NCBI RefSeq assembly: GCF_900110705.1
Contig: NZ_FOEJ01000001.1
Coordinates: 317,501 to 381,500, forward strand
Length of the DNA stretch: 64,000 nt
Origin: Loktanella sp. DSM 29012
GTDB taxonomy: Bacteria; Pseudomonadota; Alphaproteobacteria; Rhodobacterales; Rhodobacteraceae
Direction: 5' to 3'
The position numbers were made by a program, and so were the translations under genes. The notes under the pieces were generated by a model that saw only the letters and a list, made by a program, of their open reading frames with translations, was not told the origin of the DNA and did no database searches. Positions 1 through 8,571 of the stretch are shown here, in pieces. Positions within the stretch are counted from its first letter, which is position 1; the number at the start of each line of letters is the position of its first letter.

Positions 1-1141
1 TCACATCGCGCATCTGATCGAAACGGTGCGGGTTTTGCACGACGCAGGTGTCCCCGTCGTCGTTCACGCGATCACCGACGGGCGGGACGTCGCCCCAAAA
101 TCCGGCGCGGATTTCATGGCGCACCTGCTGGATGCGGTCCCCACCGGCACCCGGATCGGGACCGTCATCGGTCGCTATTATGCCATGGACCGCGACAATC
201 GTTGGGAAAGGGTCGAAACCGCCTATGACGCCATGGTGCGCGGACGCGGTGCAACGGCTGAAAATCCGACGGATGCCGTGGCACAGGCCTATGCTGCCGG
301 ACAGACCGATGAATTCGTTCCTGCCACCGTCATCGGGGATTATGCAGGCTTTGAACAGCGCGACGGTCTGTTTTGCCTAAATTTCCGGTCAGACCGCGCG
401 CGTGAAATCCTCGAGGCAATCGGCAATCCCGATTTCGACGGCTTCACGCGCGATCTGCCGGAACTGGCAGCGCGGCTGGGCATGGTCGAATATTCGGACC
501 GCCACGTGGCGTGGTATGACGCCGTGTTTCCGAAACGCGATATCGTCAACACCCTGGGGGCCTGGGTGGCACAGCACGGGCTGACCCAGTTCCGGCTGGC
601 CGAGACCGAGAAATATCCGCATGTCACCTTCTTTCTCAATGGCGGCAAGGAAGAGCCGGAGACAGGCGAGGACCGTTTCATGCCGAAATCGCCCAAGGTC
701 GCGACCTATGATCTGCAACCCGAAATGTCCTCGGCCGAGGTGACAGAGGCTTTTGTCGGTGCCATCGAAAAGAGATACGACCTGATCGTCACCAACTACG
801 CCAACCCCGACATGGTGGGGCATACGGGCGATCTGGATGCTGCAATCGCGGCCTGCGAATCCGTTGACCGCGGGCTGGGTCAGGTGCTCGCGGCACTGGA
901 TCGCGCCGGTGGTGTGATGATCGTCTGCGCCGACCACGGCAATTGCGAAACCATGGTCGATCCCGAAACGGGCGGGCCGCATACGGCGCACACCATCAAT
1001 CCGGTGCCGGTCATCATGGTGGGCGGTCCGTCCGGAACGACGCTGCACGATGGCAAGCTGGCGGATCTGGCCCCCACGTTGCTGGCGCTGATGGGACTGG
1101 AACAGCCACCCCAGATGACCGGCCGGTCGTTGATCGACTGA
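1..1141 (+). CDS. gpmI: 2,3-bisphosphoglycerate-independent phosphoglycerate mutase (5' truncated)
   Basis: Interconverts 3- and 2-phosphoglycerate in glycolysis/gluconeogenesis in the cytoplasm. The frame is open from base 2, so the N-terminus (about 130 residues of the usual ~505) lies left of the window. Alkaline-phosphatase-superfamily signatures are visible: HAITDGRDV near the left edge, NYANPDMVGHTGDLDAA, then CADHGNCE and HTAHTINPVPVIM near the C-terminus, which carry metal-binding Asp/His residues. Its TGA overlaps the next ATG by one base, so it is probably co-transcribed with the envC-like gene and ctpA, an order common in alphaproteobacteria. Identity is secure; only the start is missing. 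Confidence 0.95.
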   Translation, partial: HIAHLIETVRVLHDAGVPVVVHAITDGRDVAPKSGADFMAHLLDAVPTGTRIGTVIGRYYAMDRDNRWERVETAYDAMVRGRGATAENPTDAVAQAYAAGQTDEFVPATVIGDYAGFEQRDGLFCLNFRSDRAREILEAIGNPDFDGFTRDLPELAARLGMVEYSDRHVAWYDAVFPKRDIVNTLGAWVAQHGLTQFRLAETEKYPHVTFFLNGGKEEPETGEDRFMPKSPKVATYDLQPEMSSAEVTEAFVGAIEKRYDLIVTNYANPDMVGHTGDLDAAIAACESVDRGLGQVLAALDRAGGVMIVCADHGNCETMVDPETGGPHTAHTINPVPVIMVGGPSGTTLHDGKLADLAPTLLALMGLEQPPQMTGRSLID

Positions 1142-2253
1142 TGCGTTGGCTGGCGCTGATCCTGCTGCTGGTGGGCAGCCCTCTGGCGGCGCAAACCCCT
1201 GCCGACGCGGCAGCACAGGCCGCCGATCGCCTGACGGCAGCACGCGCCCAGCTCGAGGCGGCGACAACCGCACGCAATCAGGTCAGTGCATTGACCGAAA
1301 CCGTGCAATCCTACGAAGATGGCCTGGTCGCCTTGCGTGATGGCCTGCGCCGTGTCGCGATCCGGGTGGATACGCTGCAAACGCAGCTGGACAGCCGCAG
1401 CGTCGAGATCAGTCGCCTGCTGGGTGTGCTCGCGTCGATCGGTGATGCGCCGGCACCGCTGCTGCTGTTGCATCCCACCGGGGCGCTGGGCACGGCACGC
1501 GCCGGCATGATGGTCGCGGACGTGACGCCAGCGTTGCAAATCCGGGTCGAGGAGCTGCGCCTGCAACTGGAGGAACTGGCGCTGTTGCAGGCCTTGCAGG
1601 AAACTGCGCTCGATACGCTGGCCAGCGGGCTGGAAGGGGCGCAGGCAGCCCGTGCCGCATTGTCAGAGGCCATATCAGACCGGACCGATTTGCCACGGCG
1701 GTTCACCGACGACCCGATTCAGACGGCCCTACTGATCGCCAGCACGGATACGCTGGACAGTTTCGCCGACGGTTTGGCGCAGACATTCGACACCGGCGAC
1801 GCGGCCCCTGTCGTGCAGCCCGACGGCAGTCTGACCCTGCCGGTGCGCGGCACGCTGCTGCGTGGGTTCAACGCGCCCGATGCAGCCGGGATCAGCCGCC
1901 CCGGTGTGATCCTGGCCGCCCGCCCCCGTGCGCTGGTCACCACACCGCTTGCTGCGACGGTGCTGTTCCGGGGGCCGCTGCTGGACTACGGCAATGTCGT
2001 GATTCTGGAGCCGGCACAGGACGTGATGTTCGTGATCGGGGGCCTGGCCGAGGTTTACACGCAGGTGGGCGAAATCCTGCCAGCCGGCGCGCCTATTGGG
2101 CTGTTGGGCGGCGATGCACCCGCGATTGACGACATTTTGAATGAAACGGACCGGTCCGGCGGACCTGCGGCCTCTGAGACCCTTTATCTCGAAGTCAGAG
2201 ACGGGCAAAGTCCGGTGAACCCCGCGACATGGTTCGCGCTGGACCGAGGATAG
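1141..2253 (+). CDS. EnvC-like murein hydrolase activator (degenerate LytM/M23 domain)
   Basis: Periplasmic protein of about 370 aa. It has a signal peptide (MRWLALILLLVGSPLAAQ), a long Ala/Leu/Gln/Glu-rich coiled-coil region (about residues 20-210) and a C-terminal LytM (peptidase M23) fold with GNVVILEP and GAPIGLLGG. The His residues that bind zinc in active M23 enzymes are absent: the usual HxH stretch reads VMFVIGG. By analogy with EnvC it would activate amidases during septal peptidoglycan splitting rather than cut peptidoglycan itself. The ATG at 1141 overlaps the gpmI stop and starts exactly at the signal peptide. ctpA follows 8 bp downstream. Confidence 0.85.
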   Translation: MRWLALILLLVGSPLAAQTPADAAAQAADRLTAARAQLEAATTARNQVSALTETVQSYEDGLVALRDGLRRVAIRVDTLQTQLDSRSVEISRLLGVLASIGDAPAPLLLLHPTGALGTARAGMMVADVTPALQIRVEELRLQLEELALLQALQETALDTLASGLEGAQAARAALSEAISDRTDLPRRFTDDPIQTALLIASTDTLDSFADGLAQTFDTGDAAPVVQPDGSLTLPVRGTLLRGFNAPDAAGISRPGVILAARPRALVTTPLAATVLFRGPLLDYGNVVILEPAQDVMFVIGGLAEVYTQVGEILPAGAPIGLLGGDAPAIDDILNETDRSGGPAASETLYLEVRDGQSPVNPATWFALDRG

Positions 2254-2261
2254 GACACGCT

Positions 2262-3620
2262 ATGAAAAAGTTGATGATGGCAGCGATGGGCGGCACCTTG
2301 GTGGGGCTTGTGGCGACGACACAGTTTGCGGGTCCCGTGCTCGCGCAGACATCCAGCAGCGATGGCAGCATCTATCAGCAGCTGGACCTGTTCGGTGATA
2401 TCTTTGAACGCATCCGGCAGGGTTATGTCGAAGATGTTGACGACAAGGCGCTGATCGAGGCCGCGATCAACGGCATGCTGACCTCGCTGGACCCGCATTC
2501 GTCCTATCTGTCCGAGGATGATGCGTCCGACATGCGGGTGCAGACCCGTGGGGAATTTGGCGGTCTGGGCCTTGAGGTCACGCAAGAAGAGGGCTGGGTC
2601 AAGGTTGTATCGCCGATGGACGGCACACCGGCCGATGCGGCCGGCATGCAGGCGGGCGATTACATCACGACAGTCGATGGCGAAAGTCTGCTGGGACTGA
2701 CCCTGGACGAGGCGCTGGAACTGCTGCGCGGTCCCGTCGGGTCCGAAGTCATCATCACCGTGGTCCGCGAGGACGAACCCGAACCCTTTGACGTGTCCAT
2801 CATCCGCGACACGATCAAACTGACCGCCGTGCGCGCCCGCACCGAAGGCAAGGCCGTCGTTCTGCGCATCACGACGTTCAACAACCAGACCTATCCCAAC
2901 CTCGAAGAGGGACTGGCCGAACAGATCGAGGCCGCAGGCGGGATCGAGAATGTTGATGGCGTGGTGCTGGACCTGCGCAACAATCCCGGCGGCCTGCTGA
3001 ATCAGGCCGTGTTCGTGTCGGATGCATTTCTCAATGCGGGTGAAATCGTGTCTACCCGCGGTCGTAGTCTGGCTGACAGTGACAGGTTCAACGCCACGGA
3101 GGGTGATCTGGCCGAAGGCCTGCCGATCGTCGTGCTGATTAACGGCGGGTCCGCCAGCGCATCGGAAATCGTGGCCGGTGCGTTGCAGGATCACCGCCGT
3201 GCGATCGTCGTAGGCACCAAAAGCTTTGGCAAAGGGTCGGTGCAGACCGTTGTGCCGTTGCAGGGGAACGGTGCCATGCGTCTGACGACGTCGCGCTACT
3301 ACACGCCGTCGGGTCGGTCGATCCAGGCGCTGGGCATCTCGCCTGATATCATCGTGGAACAGCCACGTCGCGCTGCCGTGGAACCCGAAACCGAAGAAAG
3401 CGATCTGCCGCAGCGGACCGAGGCGGGTCTGCGCGGCTCCCTTGATAACGACAGCCTGACTGATGACGAGATCAAACAGATCGAGGCTGATCGCGACCGT
3501 GCAGAGGCTGCGGCGCAGCTGCGCGAAGAGGATTATCAGCTCGCTTACGCGATTGATATTCTCAAGGGTTTGAACGCCCTGGGTGGCGAAGAGGTCGGGA
3601 TGATCTCTCAGGACCAATAG
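2262..3620 (+). CDS. ctpA: C-terminal processing protease, S41 family
   Basis: Periplasmic serine protease of about 452 aa. An N-terminal signal (MKKLMMAAMGGTLVGLVATT) is followed by a PDZ domain (about residues 90-180, GEFGGLGLEV and GDYITTVDGESL) and the S41 catalytic domain. The Ser/Lys dyad lies in GSASASEIVAGAL and SFGKGSVQ; LDLRNNPGG is the family strand. Members trim C-termini of envelope proteins, including peptidoglycan hydrolases, which fits the adjacent EnvC-like activator. The ATG at 2262 is chosen because GAGGA lies about 11 bp upstream and the signal peptide starts there. A hairpin terminator follows. Confidence 0.92.
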   Translation: MKKLMMAAMGGTLVGLVATTQFAGPVLAQTSSSDGSIYQQLDLFGDIFERIRQGYVEDVDDKALIEAAINGMLTSLDPHSSYLSEDDASDMRVQTRGEFGGLGLEVTQEEGWVKVVSPMDGTPADAAGMQAGDYITTVDGESLLGLTLDEALELLRGPVGSEVIITVVREDEPEPFDVSIIRDTIKLTAVRARTEGKAVVLRITTFNNQTYPNLEEGLAEQIEAAGGIENVDGVVLDLRNNPGGLLNQAVFVSDAFLNAGEIVSTRGRSLADSDRFNATEGDLAEGLPIVVLINGGSASASEIVAGALQDHRRAIVVGTKSFGKGSVQTVVPLQGNGAMRLTTSRYYTPSGRSIQALGISPDIIVEQPRRAAVEPETEESDLPQRTEAGLRGSLDNDSLTDDEIKQIEADRDRAEAAAQLREEDYQLAYAIDILKGLNALGGEEVGMISQDQ

Positions 3621-3626
3621 ACAGAT

Positions 3627-3638
3627 TTTTCGCGAAAA
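3627..3638. repeat. TTTTCGCGAAAA palindrome
   Basis: A 12-bp perfect palindrome 6 bp after the ctpA stop. The same core occurs twice, inside longer palindromes, at 53928-53977, again right after a gene end. It may be a family of small intergenic palindromes; no function is shown. Confidence 0.5.
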
Positions 3639-3651
3639 TTTGGAAAAATGC

Positions 3652-3680
3652 GTGGCCGCCCCGATGGGCGGCCACTTTTG
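3652..3680. terminator. Bidirectional intrinsic terminator between ctpA and the homocysteine methyltransferase gene
   Basis: A perfect 10-bp stem, GTGGCCGCCC paired with GGGCGGCCAC, with a CGAT loop. TTTTG follows on the plus strand and AAAAA precedes it (Ts on the minus strand). It lies between convergent stop codons and can serve both. Confidence 0.8.
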
Positions 3681-3683
3681 CAT

Positions 3684-4577
3684 TCAGACGATGGTGTGAC
3701 CTGCGTCGCGGATCGCATCGGCCAGCGCGGCGATATGGGCCGGGCCGACCTCGCAACACCCGCCGACAATCGTGGCGCCTGCCGCGATCCAGCGCATCGC
3801 GTGATCGGCATAGGCCTGGGGCGACAGGTCGCGGCTGGACAGCGCATCGACTGTCGGTTTGTCCTCGAGAAAGGCCGATGTGATCTTTTCAAACCCGTTG
3901 GCATAGGCCCCGAAAGGAAGCGTCCCATTTGCGAGGACGGCGATGGATTGGTGGATCGCCTCGGGCGCAGAGCAATTGATCAACAATGCCTCGGCACCGC
4001 CCGCCACGGCGATGGGCAGAATATCGGCGACAGGTTCGCCTGACCGCAGTTTGGTCCCGTCGCGGTCATCGACGGTGATTGCCATCCAGACCGGCAGGCC
4101 CGCAACGGCAGCCCCGGCGAGAACGGATTGCGCATGATCAAGTGATGCAACGGTTTCGCACAGGATCAGGTCGCAGTCCGCGCTGATCTGGCGTGCCACT
4201 TCCGCATACAGCGGAATGGCTTTGTCCGGCAGCGGATGAATGTCCGGGCGATAGCTGGCGATCAGCGGTCCGATCGATCCCGCAATGCGGCCTGATCCAT
4301 GCGCCTTTCGCGCGGCTTTTGCCTCGGCCAGTGCATTTTGCAACAGCTCGGTGAACTTGCCTTCATGGGCGGTGCCGTCCAGCCTGTCATGGTGGATGGC
4401 ATATGTGTTTGCGGTGGCGATGGTCGCCCCGGCTGCAAAATAGTCAGCGTGGACCTGCTGCACGAGTCCGGGGTGATTCAGCATCACCTCTGTTCCCCAG
4501 AGGGGTGTCGGTTTTTCGGGGGCGCGGTGGGTCAGTTCCTGGCCCATTCCGCCGTCCAGTAGAACGATGTCGGTCAT
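3684..4577 (-). CDS. Homocysteine S-methyltransferase family protein
   Basis: Cytoplasmic zinc-dependent methyltransferase of about 297 aa that would make methionine from homocysteine using betaine, S-methylmethionine or a related donor. The fold starts with VLLDGGMGQEL. The zinc cysteines are visible in LLINCSAPEA and in the C-terminal IVGGCCEVGP, both family hallmarks. The ATG at 4577 (MTDIVLLDGG) is preferred over one seven codons upstream because the family starts here. The next gene on this strand, upstream in transcription, is a methionine sulfoxide reductase, a loose methionine theme. The actual methyl donor cannot be told from sequence. Confidence 0.88.
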   Translation of the reverse strand: MTDIVLLDGGMGQELTHRAPEKPTPLWGTEVMLNHPGLVQQVHADYFAAGATIATANTYAIHHDRLDGTAHEGKFTELLQNALAEAKAARKAHGSGRIAGSIGPLIASYRPDIHPLPDKAIPLYAEVARQISADCDLILCETVASLDHAQSVLAGAAVAGLPVWMAITVDDRDGTKLRSGEPVADILPIAVAGGAEALLINCSAPEAIHQSIAVLANGTLPFGAYANGFEKITSAFLEDKPTVDALSSRDLSPQAYADHAMRWIAAGATIVGGCCEVGPAHIAALADAIRDAGHTIV

Positions 4578-4667
4578 CTGTGAACTCCGTCGATGCAATC
4601 GGCCGATCCGGCTGCATCGCCGCCATTACCACAGCGCCGCGCGATCACAATGGACGCGTGGTCGCGG

Positions 4668-5123
4668 TCAGCGCGCAAATACCGCCGCAAGAAGTGCCGC
4701 TATTTGATCCGCATCGGTCTGCGTAAAGGCGTCGGGTTGATCGCTGTCGATGTCGAAAACCCCCAACAACGTGCCGTCACGGTCGCAGACCGGCAGGACC
4801 AGTTCTGACCGTGTGGATGATGCGCAGGCGATGTGCCCGTCGAATGCATCGACATCGGGGACAAGCTGCACTTGCCCTGTCCGCGCAGCAGCACCGCAAA
4901 CCCCGCGGCTGAACGGGATCACGAGGCAACCATGACCGCCTTGATAGGGTCCAATCTTGAGAAGTTGGGGACCTGTCACGCGGTAGAATCCGGTCCAGTC
5001 GAACCTGTCGTCGGAATGGTGGACCTCGCAGGCGACAGTGGCCATCAAGGCTACGATGTCGTCTTCGCCCTCGGTCAGGGACGCGACGGTCTGGTGAAGG
5101 GCGGCATAATCAACAGTTTTCAT
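4668..5123 (-). CDS. msrC: Free methionine-(R)-sulfoxide reductase (GAF domain)
   Basis: A single GAF domain of 151 aa that reduces free L-methionine-(R)-sulfoxide in the cytoplasm. Three cysteines, at about residues 66, 76 and 100, sit in GHGCLVIPFSRGVCGAAA and GHIACASS. Their spacing (10 and 24 residues) matches the three catalytic/resolving cysteines of the E. coli enzyme (84, 94, 118), which sets it apart from a plain signalling GAF protein. It lies about 90 bp upstream of the homocysteine methyltransferase gene on the same strand; the gap holds a small hairpin (4591-4619). Confidence 0.9.
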   Translation of the reverse strand: MKTVDYAALHQTVASLTEGEDDIVALMATVACEVHHSDDRFDWTGFYRVTGPQLLKIGPYQGGHGCLVIPFSRGVCGAAARTGQVQLVPDVDAFDGHIACASSTRSELVLPVCDRDGTLLGVFDIDSDQPDAFTQTDADQIAALLAAVFAR

Positions 5124-5237
5124 TCTGCCGTCCTAGCGCCAATCGCAGGGCGGAAAAAGCCCGCAAACAGCCCAGACGCTGCCATGTCTTTGACATGTTG
5201 CCACGGCATCTTCGATACACAAGCTGCATAGCTTCTT

Positions 5238-5281
5238 GCGGCACCGCACAGCCTAGCCCCCACCCGGTCGTGCGGTGCCGC
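5238..5281 (+). promoter_or_regulatory. Large inverted repeat in the leader of the gamma-glutamyltransferase gene
   Basis: GCGGCACCGCAC (5238-5249) and its exact complement GTGCGGTGCCGC (5270-5281) form a 12-bp stem with a 20-nt loop, 74 bp before the ATG. There is no T tract, so it is not a simple terminator. The 3' part of the leader (about 5310-5350) has short stretches, GGCGAA and CTCAGG, that recall the conserved core of glycine riboswitches. The full aptamer cannot be built by eye. Confidence 0.35.
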
Positions 5282-5355
5282 ATCTTTGTCAGATCAGTGA
5301 TTGCCCCGGCAGGCGAATTGTCTCAGGTTCCTCAGCAGTAAAGAGGGGGAAACCG

Positions 5356-6933
5356 ATGCGCGATTTTCATAAACCGGGCCGATCCGCAGTCTATGCCGAA
5401 AACGGGATGTGCGCGACGTCGCATCCTTTGGCGGCAAAGGTTGCCATTCAGATGCTTGAGGCCGGCGGTAATGCAGTTGACGCGGCCATTGCGGGCGCTG
5501 TGCTACTGGGGATCTGCGAACCGCAGATGACAGGTATCGGTGGTGACTGCTTTGTCCTGATGACACCGCCCGGCGAAGACAGGATCATCGCGCTGAACGG
5601 TTCGGGTCGTGCGCCTGCCGGATTTTCGGCGCAAACCTTGCGTGATCAGGGACATGCGACCGTGCCTGTGGCCAGTGCCCATGCGGTGACCGTGCCAGGT
5701 GCCATCGACGCCTTTTGCCGGCTGTCGGCGGATTGGGGCAAATTGGGTATGAAAGCTGCCCTGGCCCCTGCCATTCATTATGCCGAATCGGGTGTTCCCG
5801 TCGCCCCGCGTGTGGCGTTCGATTGGGCGCTGGATGCCCCGCGTCTGCAGGGGGTTGCCCGCGACCAATACCTGATCGGTGGTGCGGTCCCGACGGTCGG
5901 GCAGATGTTTCGTGCGCCGGGCCAGGCAGATGTTCTGCGTCGCATCGCGATGGACGGGCGCGCCGGCTTCTACGAAGGCGAGGTCGCCGCGGACATGGTG
6001 GCCGCGCTCAACGTCGCGGGCGGGACGCATACACTGGATGATTTCGCGAACAACACGCCTGATTACGGTGACCCGATCCACGGGGCCTACGGCGGGCTGG
6101 ATCTGTTCGAGCATCCGCCAAACGGTCAGGGTGCGACCGCGATCCTGTTGCTGAACATCCTCGCACAATTCGATCTTGCAGCGATGGACCCGTTCGGTGC
6201 GCAGCGTGTGCATATCGAAGCCGAGGCGACGAAACTGGCCTATGATGCCCGCAACCGGTTCCTGTCAGACCCAGACCACATGACGCGTCTGGATCATATG
6301 ATGTCGATGGACACGGCGCAGAAACTGGCGGCCCAGATCGACCCGAAGCGGGCGCAGGCACCTCAGCGCGCACCCGTCGAGGCGATCCACAAGGACACCA
6401 TCTACATCACCGTGGTGGACAAGGACCGCATGGCGGTGTCGCTGATCTATTCCGTGTTCCACGGGTTCGGGTCCGGCATCGCGTCCGACAAATTCGGCGT
6501 GCTGTTCCAGAACCGCGGTGCGGGTTTCAGCCTGACAGAAGGTCACGCCAACGAGGGTGGTCCGGGCAAGCGTCCGATGCACACGATCATTCCGGGCATC
6601 CTGCAACAAAACGGCAAGACACTGATGCCGTTCGGCGTCATGGGCGGGGCCTATCAATCGACGGGTCATGCGCGGTTCGTCACGAACATCACGGATTACG
6701 GGCTGGACGTGCAGACCGCACTGGATGCGCCCCGTGCGTTTTCAGATGTTGACGGGCTCAAGGTCGAGCGCGGCTATTCGGATGCTGTGCGTGCTGAATT
6801 GTCGGACATGGGGCACGACGTGAATATTCCCGAAACCGCGATCGGCGGGGCGCAGGCGATCAAATTGCGCGACGACGGTGTGCTGGAAGGCGCATCGGAT
6901 CCCCGCAAGGATGGCTGCGCATTGGGGTATTAA
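5356..6933 (+). CDS. ggt: Gamma-glutamyltransferase family protein
   Basis: Ntn-hydrolase precursor of about 525 aa expected to cleave or transfer the gamma-glutamyl group of glutathione-like substrates. The N-terminal half has GGNAVDAAIAG and GIGGDCFVLM. The new N-terminus after autocleavage would be Thr348 in KDTIYITVVD, aligned with the usual TTHxSVVD, and GMGSG-like HGFGSG follows. I see no clear secretion signal at the ATG at 5356, which has a strong GAGGGGGA upstream, so a cytoplasmic form (YwrD-like) is likely. The residues around the nucleophile are unusual (Ile, Tyr, Ile, Thr). Its TAA interlocks with that of hspQ. Confidence 0.9.
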   Translation: MRDFHKPGRSAVYAENGMCATSHPLAAKVAIQMLEAGGNAVDAAIAGAVLLGICEPQMTGIGGDCFVLMTPPGEDRIIALNGSGRAPAGFSAQTLRDQGHATVPVASAHAVTVPGAIDAFCRLSADWGKLGMKAALAPAIHYAESGVPVAPRVAFDWALDAPRLQGVARDQYLIGGAVPTVGQMFRAPGQADVLRRIAMDGRAGFYEGEVAADMVAALNVAGGTHTLDDFANNTPDYGDPIHGAYGGLDLFEHPPNGQGATAILLLNILAQFDLAAMDPFGAQRVHIEAEATKLAYDARNRFLSDPDHMTRLDHMMSMDTAQKLAAQIDPKRAQAPQRAPVEAIHKDTIYITVVDKDRMAVSLIYSVFHGFGSGIASDKFGVLFQNRGAGFSLTEGHANEGGPGKRPMHTIIPGILQQNGKTLMPFGVMGGAYQSTGHARFVTNITDYGLDVQTALDAPRAFSDVDGLKVERGYSDAVRAELSDMGHDVNIPETAIGGAQAIKLRDDGVLEGASDPRKDGCALGY

Positions 6934-7256
6934 TTCAGCTGAACCTGAAGTGGATACGCCCCGTCCTCGAACGGACCGAACAGGTCCGGGACGTCGGGGT
7001 GGTCCACGGGTTCGCCGGAATAGTCCGCGACCAGATTTTGTTCTGACACGTAAGCCACGTAAAAGCTGCGGTCGTTTTCGGCCAGAAGATGGTAGTAAGG
7101 CTGGTCCTTGGCCGGGCGCGAATCCTCTGGAATCGCCTCGTACCATGCATCCGTGTTGGAAAAGCTGGCGTCCACGTCAAACACAACGCCCCGAAAGGGG
7201 TGTTTGCGGTGACGGACAACCTGTCCCAGATAGTATTTTGCGCGTGTTTTATACAT
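6930..7256 (-). CDS. hspQ: Heat shock protein HspQ (YccV/hemimethylated-DNA-binding family)
   Basis: Small cytoplasmic protein of 108 aa. The family motifs KYYLGQVVRHRKHPFRGVVFDVD and QPYYHLLAEND are clear, with EPVDHPDV near the C-terminus. In enterobacteria it is a heat-inducible enhancer/adaptor of Lon proteolysis and affects DnaA stability; the role here is inferred from family. It converges on ggt with a 4-bp overlap of stop codons (TTAA), leaving no room for a terminator. A G-rich stretch precedes the ATG. Confidence 0.93.
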   Translation of the reverse strand: MYKTRAKYYLGQVVRHRKHPFRGVVFDVDASFSNTDAWYEAIPEDSRPAKDQPYYHLLAENDRSFYVAYVSEQNLVADYSGEPVDHPDVPDLFGPFEDGAYPLQVQLN

Positions 7257-7463
7257 AACGAACGCCCCCTAGACGCACAAATACGCCCAAACCGTGGCAA
7301 AAGTCCATCGGGGGCCATGCAATTCAGCAGAAACAGTCTGTCTATCGTCGGTCGGCGGATCAGCGCGGATGCGGTGATTGTGATCGGTGACGTCGGTTTG
7401 AACCGTTCACAGACAGCTGATTTTGGGCTATGCTGTAAAAAAACGAATAAAAGCGAGAGGCGT

Positions 7464-8048
7464 ATGAGCAGTTTCTTTCGCGCACTGGTGCTCTTGGTAT
7501 TGCTTGGCAGCTGCGGCAGCCGAGAGTTTTCGGCACCGCGCGACCTTGATAACGCGTGTTCCATTCTGTCGGAGCGGCCCGAATATCGCCGCGCCTTCAA
7601 GAGGGCAGAGCAGAAATATGGCGTGCCGATGCCGGGCATGATGGCGATGATCTACCAAGAGAGTAAGTTCATCGGCAACAACCGGCCGCCGCATCAATAT
7701 GCCTTGGGGGTGATTCCCATTGGTCGTCAGTCCTCTGCCCTAGGCTATTCCCAGGCGCTGGATGGCACGTGGGAAGAATACCAGAACGAGGTGGGCGGCC
7801 GGCGATCCAAACGTGAGGATATCCACGATGCCGCTGATTTCATGGGATGGTACATGACCAAGACGGTCGCAGAAACCGGTGTGCCGATGTACGACATCCG
7901 CAATCAGTATCTGGCCTATCATGATGGCCGGTCAGGGTTCAAACGCGGCACGTGGCGCAGCAAGAGCTGGCTGATTCGCATCGCGGGCGAGGTCGAACAG
8001 CGTGCCTTGCTGTACGATCGTCAGCTGCGTTCCTGCGGCAAGAGATAA
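7464..8048 (+). CDS. Lytic transglycosylase SLT-domain lipoprotein
   Basis: Predicted lipoprotein of 194 aa. The signal peptide ends in a lipobox (LVLLGSC). Residues about 45-190 form a lysozyme-like SLT fold: MAMIYQESKFI contains the catalytic Glu, and ALGYSQALDGTWEEYQ resembles the GLMQ/AYGLWQ motif region of the family. It probably cleaves peptidoglycan glycan strands in the envelope. The ATG at 7464 follows GAGAGG. It is transcribed alone and converges on dps across a GC hairpin. The substrate and anchoring membrane are inferred. Confidence 0.82.
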   Translation: MSSFFRALVLLVLLGSCGSREFSAPRDLDNACSILSERPEYRRAFKRAEQKYGVPMPGMMAMIYQESKFIGNNRPPHQYALGVIPIGRQSSALGYSQALDGTWEEYQNEVGGRRSKREDIHDAADFMGWYMTKTVAETGVPMYDIRNQYLAYHDGRSGFKRGTWRSKSWLIRIAGEVEQRALLYDRQLRSCGKR

Positions 8049-8054
8049 CGAACA

Positions 8055-8077
8055 CCCCCGCCCGTCACGGGCGGGGG
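8055..8077. terminator. GC-rich hairpin between the SLT lipoprotein gene and dps
   Basis: Perfect 10-bp stem, CCCCCGCCCG with CGGGCGGGGG and a 3-nt loop, 6 bp after the stop codon and before the convergent dps stop. It lacks a T tract, so termination is plausible rather than certain. Confidence 0.6.
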
Positions 8078-8091
8078 CTGTCCACTGCGGA

Positions 8092-8571
8092 TCAGACGGT
8101 GCTGTTGGCCCCGATGAACCACGCATCCTTGTCCAGCGCCCGGCTGATTTCGACGAACAAATCCTCGGTATCGCCATCGCCTGCCTCTTCGGCGGCCGAT
8201 GCTGCAGCGCGGATCTGCTCACCGACGCTCAGAAACCGGGATTTCAGTTCTGCCACGTGATCCTTCAGTTCGGTCAGTTCGACCGGATAGGCCGTCATCT
8301 TGGCCTTGTCGGCTGCGACTTCCAGCGTACCGCGGGCATAGCCCCCCAGGATCACGGTGCGTTCTGCGATGGTGTCAATGCCGTCGCGCAAACGGGCGGC
8401 AACATCGTCCAGCAGTTCATGCACGCCGATGAAACCCGGACCCTTGAGGTTCCAGTGCGCCTGCTTGACCGCCATGTTCAGCGCCTGCATCTCGACCAGG
8501 TTGTCGTTCAGAATGTTGATGACTTTTTCACGGGTCTGGCCGTCGAGGCCTGCGACAAATGCTTCTGGCAT
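8092..8571 (-). CDS. dps: DNA protection during starvation protein (Dps, ferritin-like)
   Basis: Ferritin-like 159-aa subunit of a dodecameric iron-storage protein that detoxifies Fe(II)/peroxide and may coat DNA. The inter-subunit ferroxidase ligands are in place: His39 (AHWNLKGPGF), His51 and Asp55 (GVHELLDDV), with the spacing of E. coli His51/His63/Asp67. AGGAG sits just before the ATG. The N-terminus is short and not lysine-rich, so DNA binding may be weak; that part is inferred. The 187 bp between dps and lolA hold divergent promoters I cannot define. Confidence 0.95.
   Translation of the reverse strand: MPEAFVAGLDGQTREKVINILNDNLVEMQALNMAVKQAHWNLKGPGFIGVHELLDDVAARLRDGIDTIAERTVILGGYARGTLEVAADKAKMTAYPVELTELKDHVAELKSRFLSVGEQIRAAASAAEEAGDGDTEDLFVEISRALDKDAWFIGANSTV

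Noticed and set aside
2184-3683. Long open frame opposite ctpA
   Set aside because: Shadow frame of a high-GC gene; the composition is unnatural and ctpA is fully supported.
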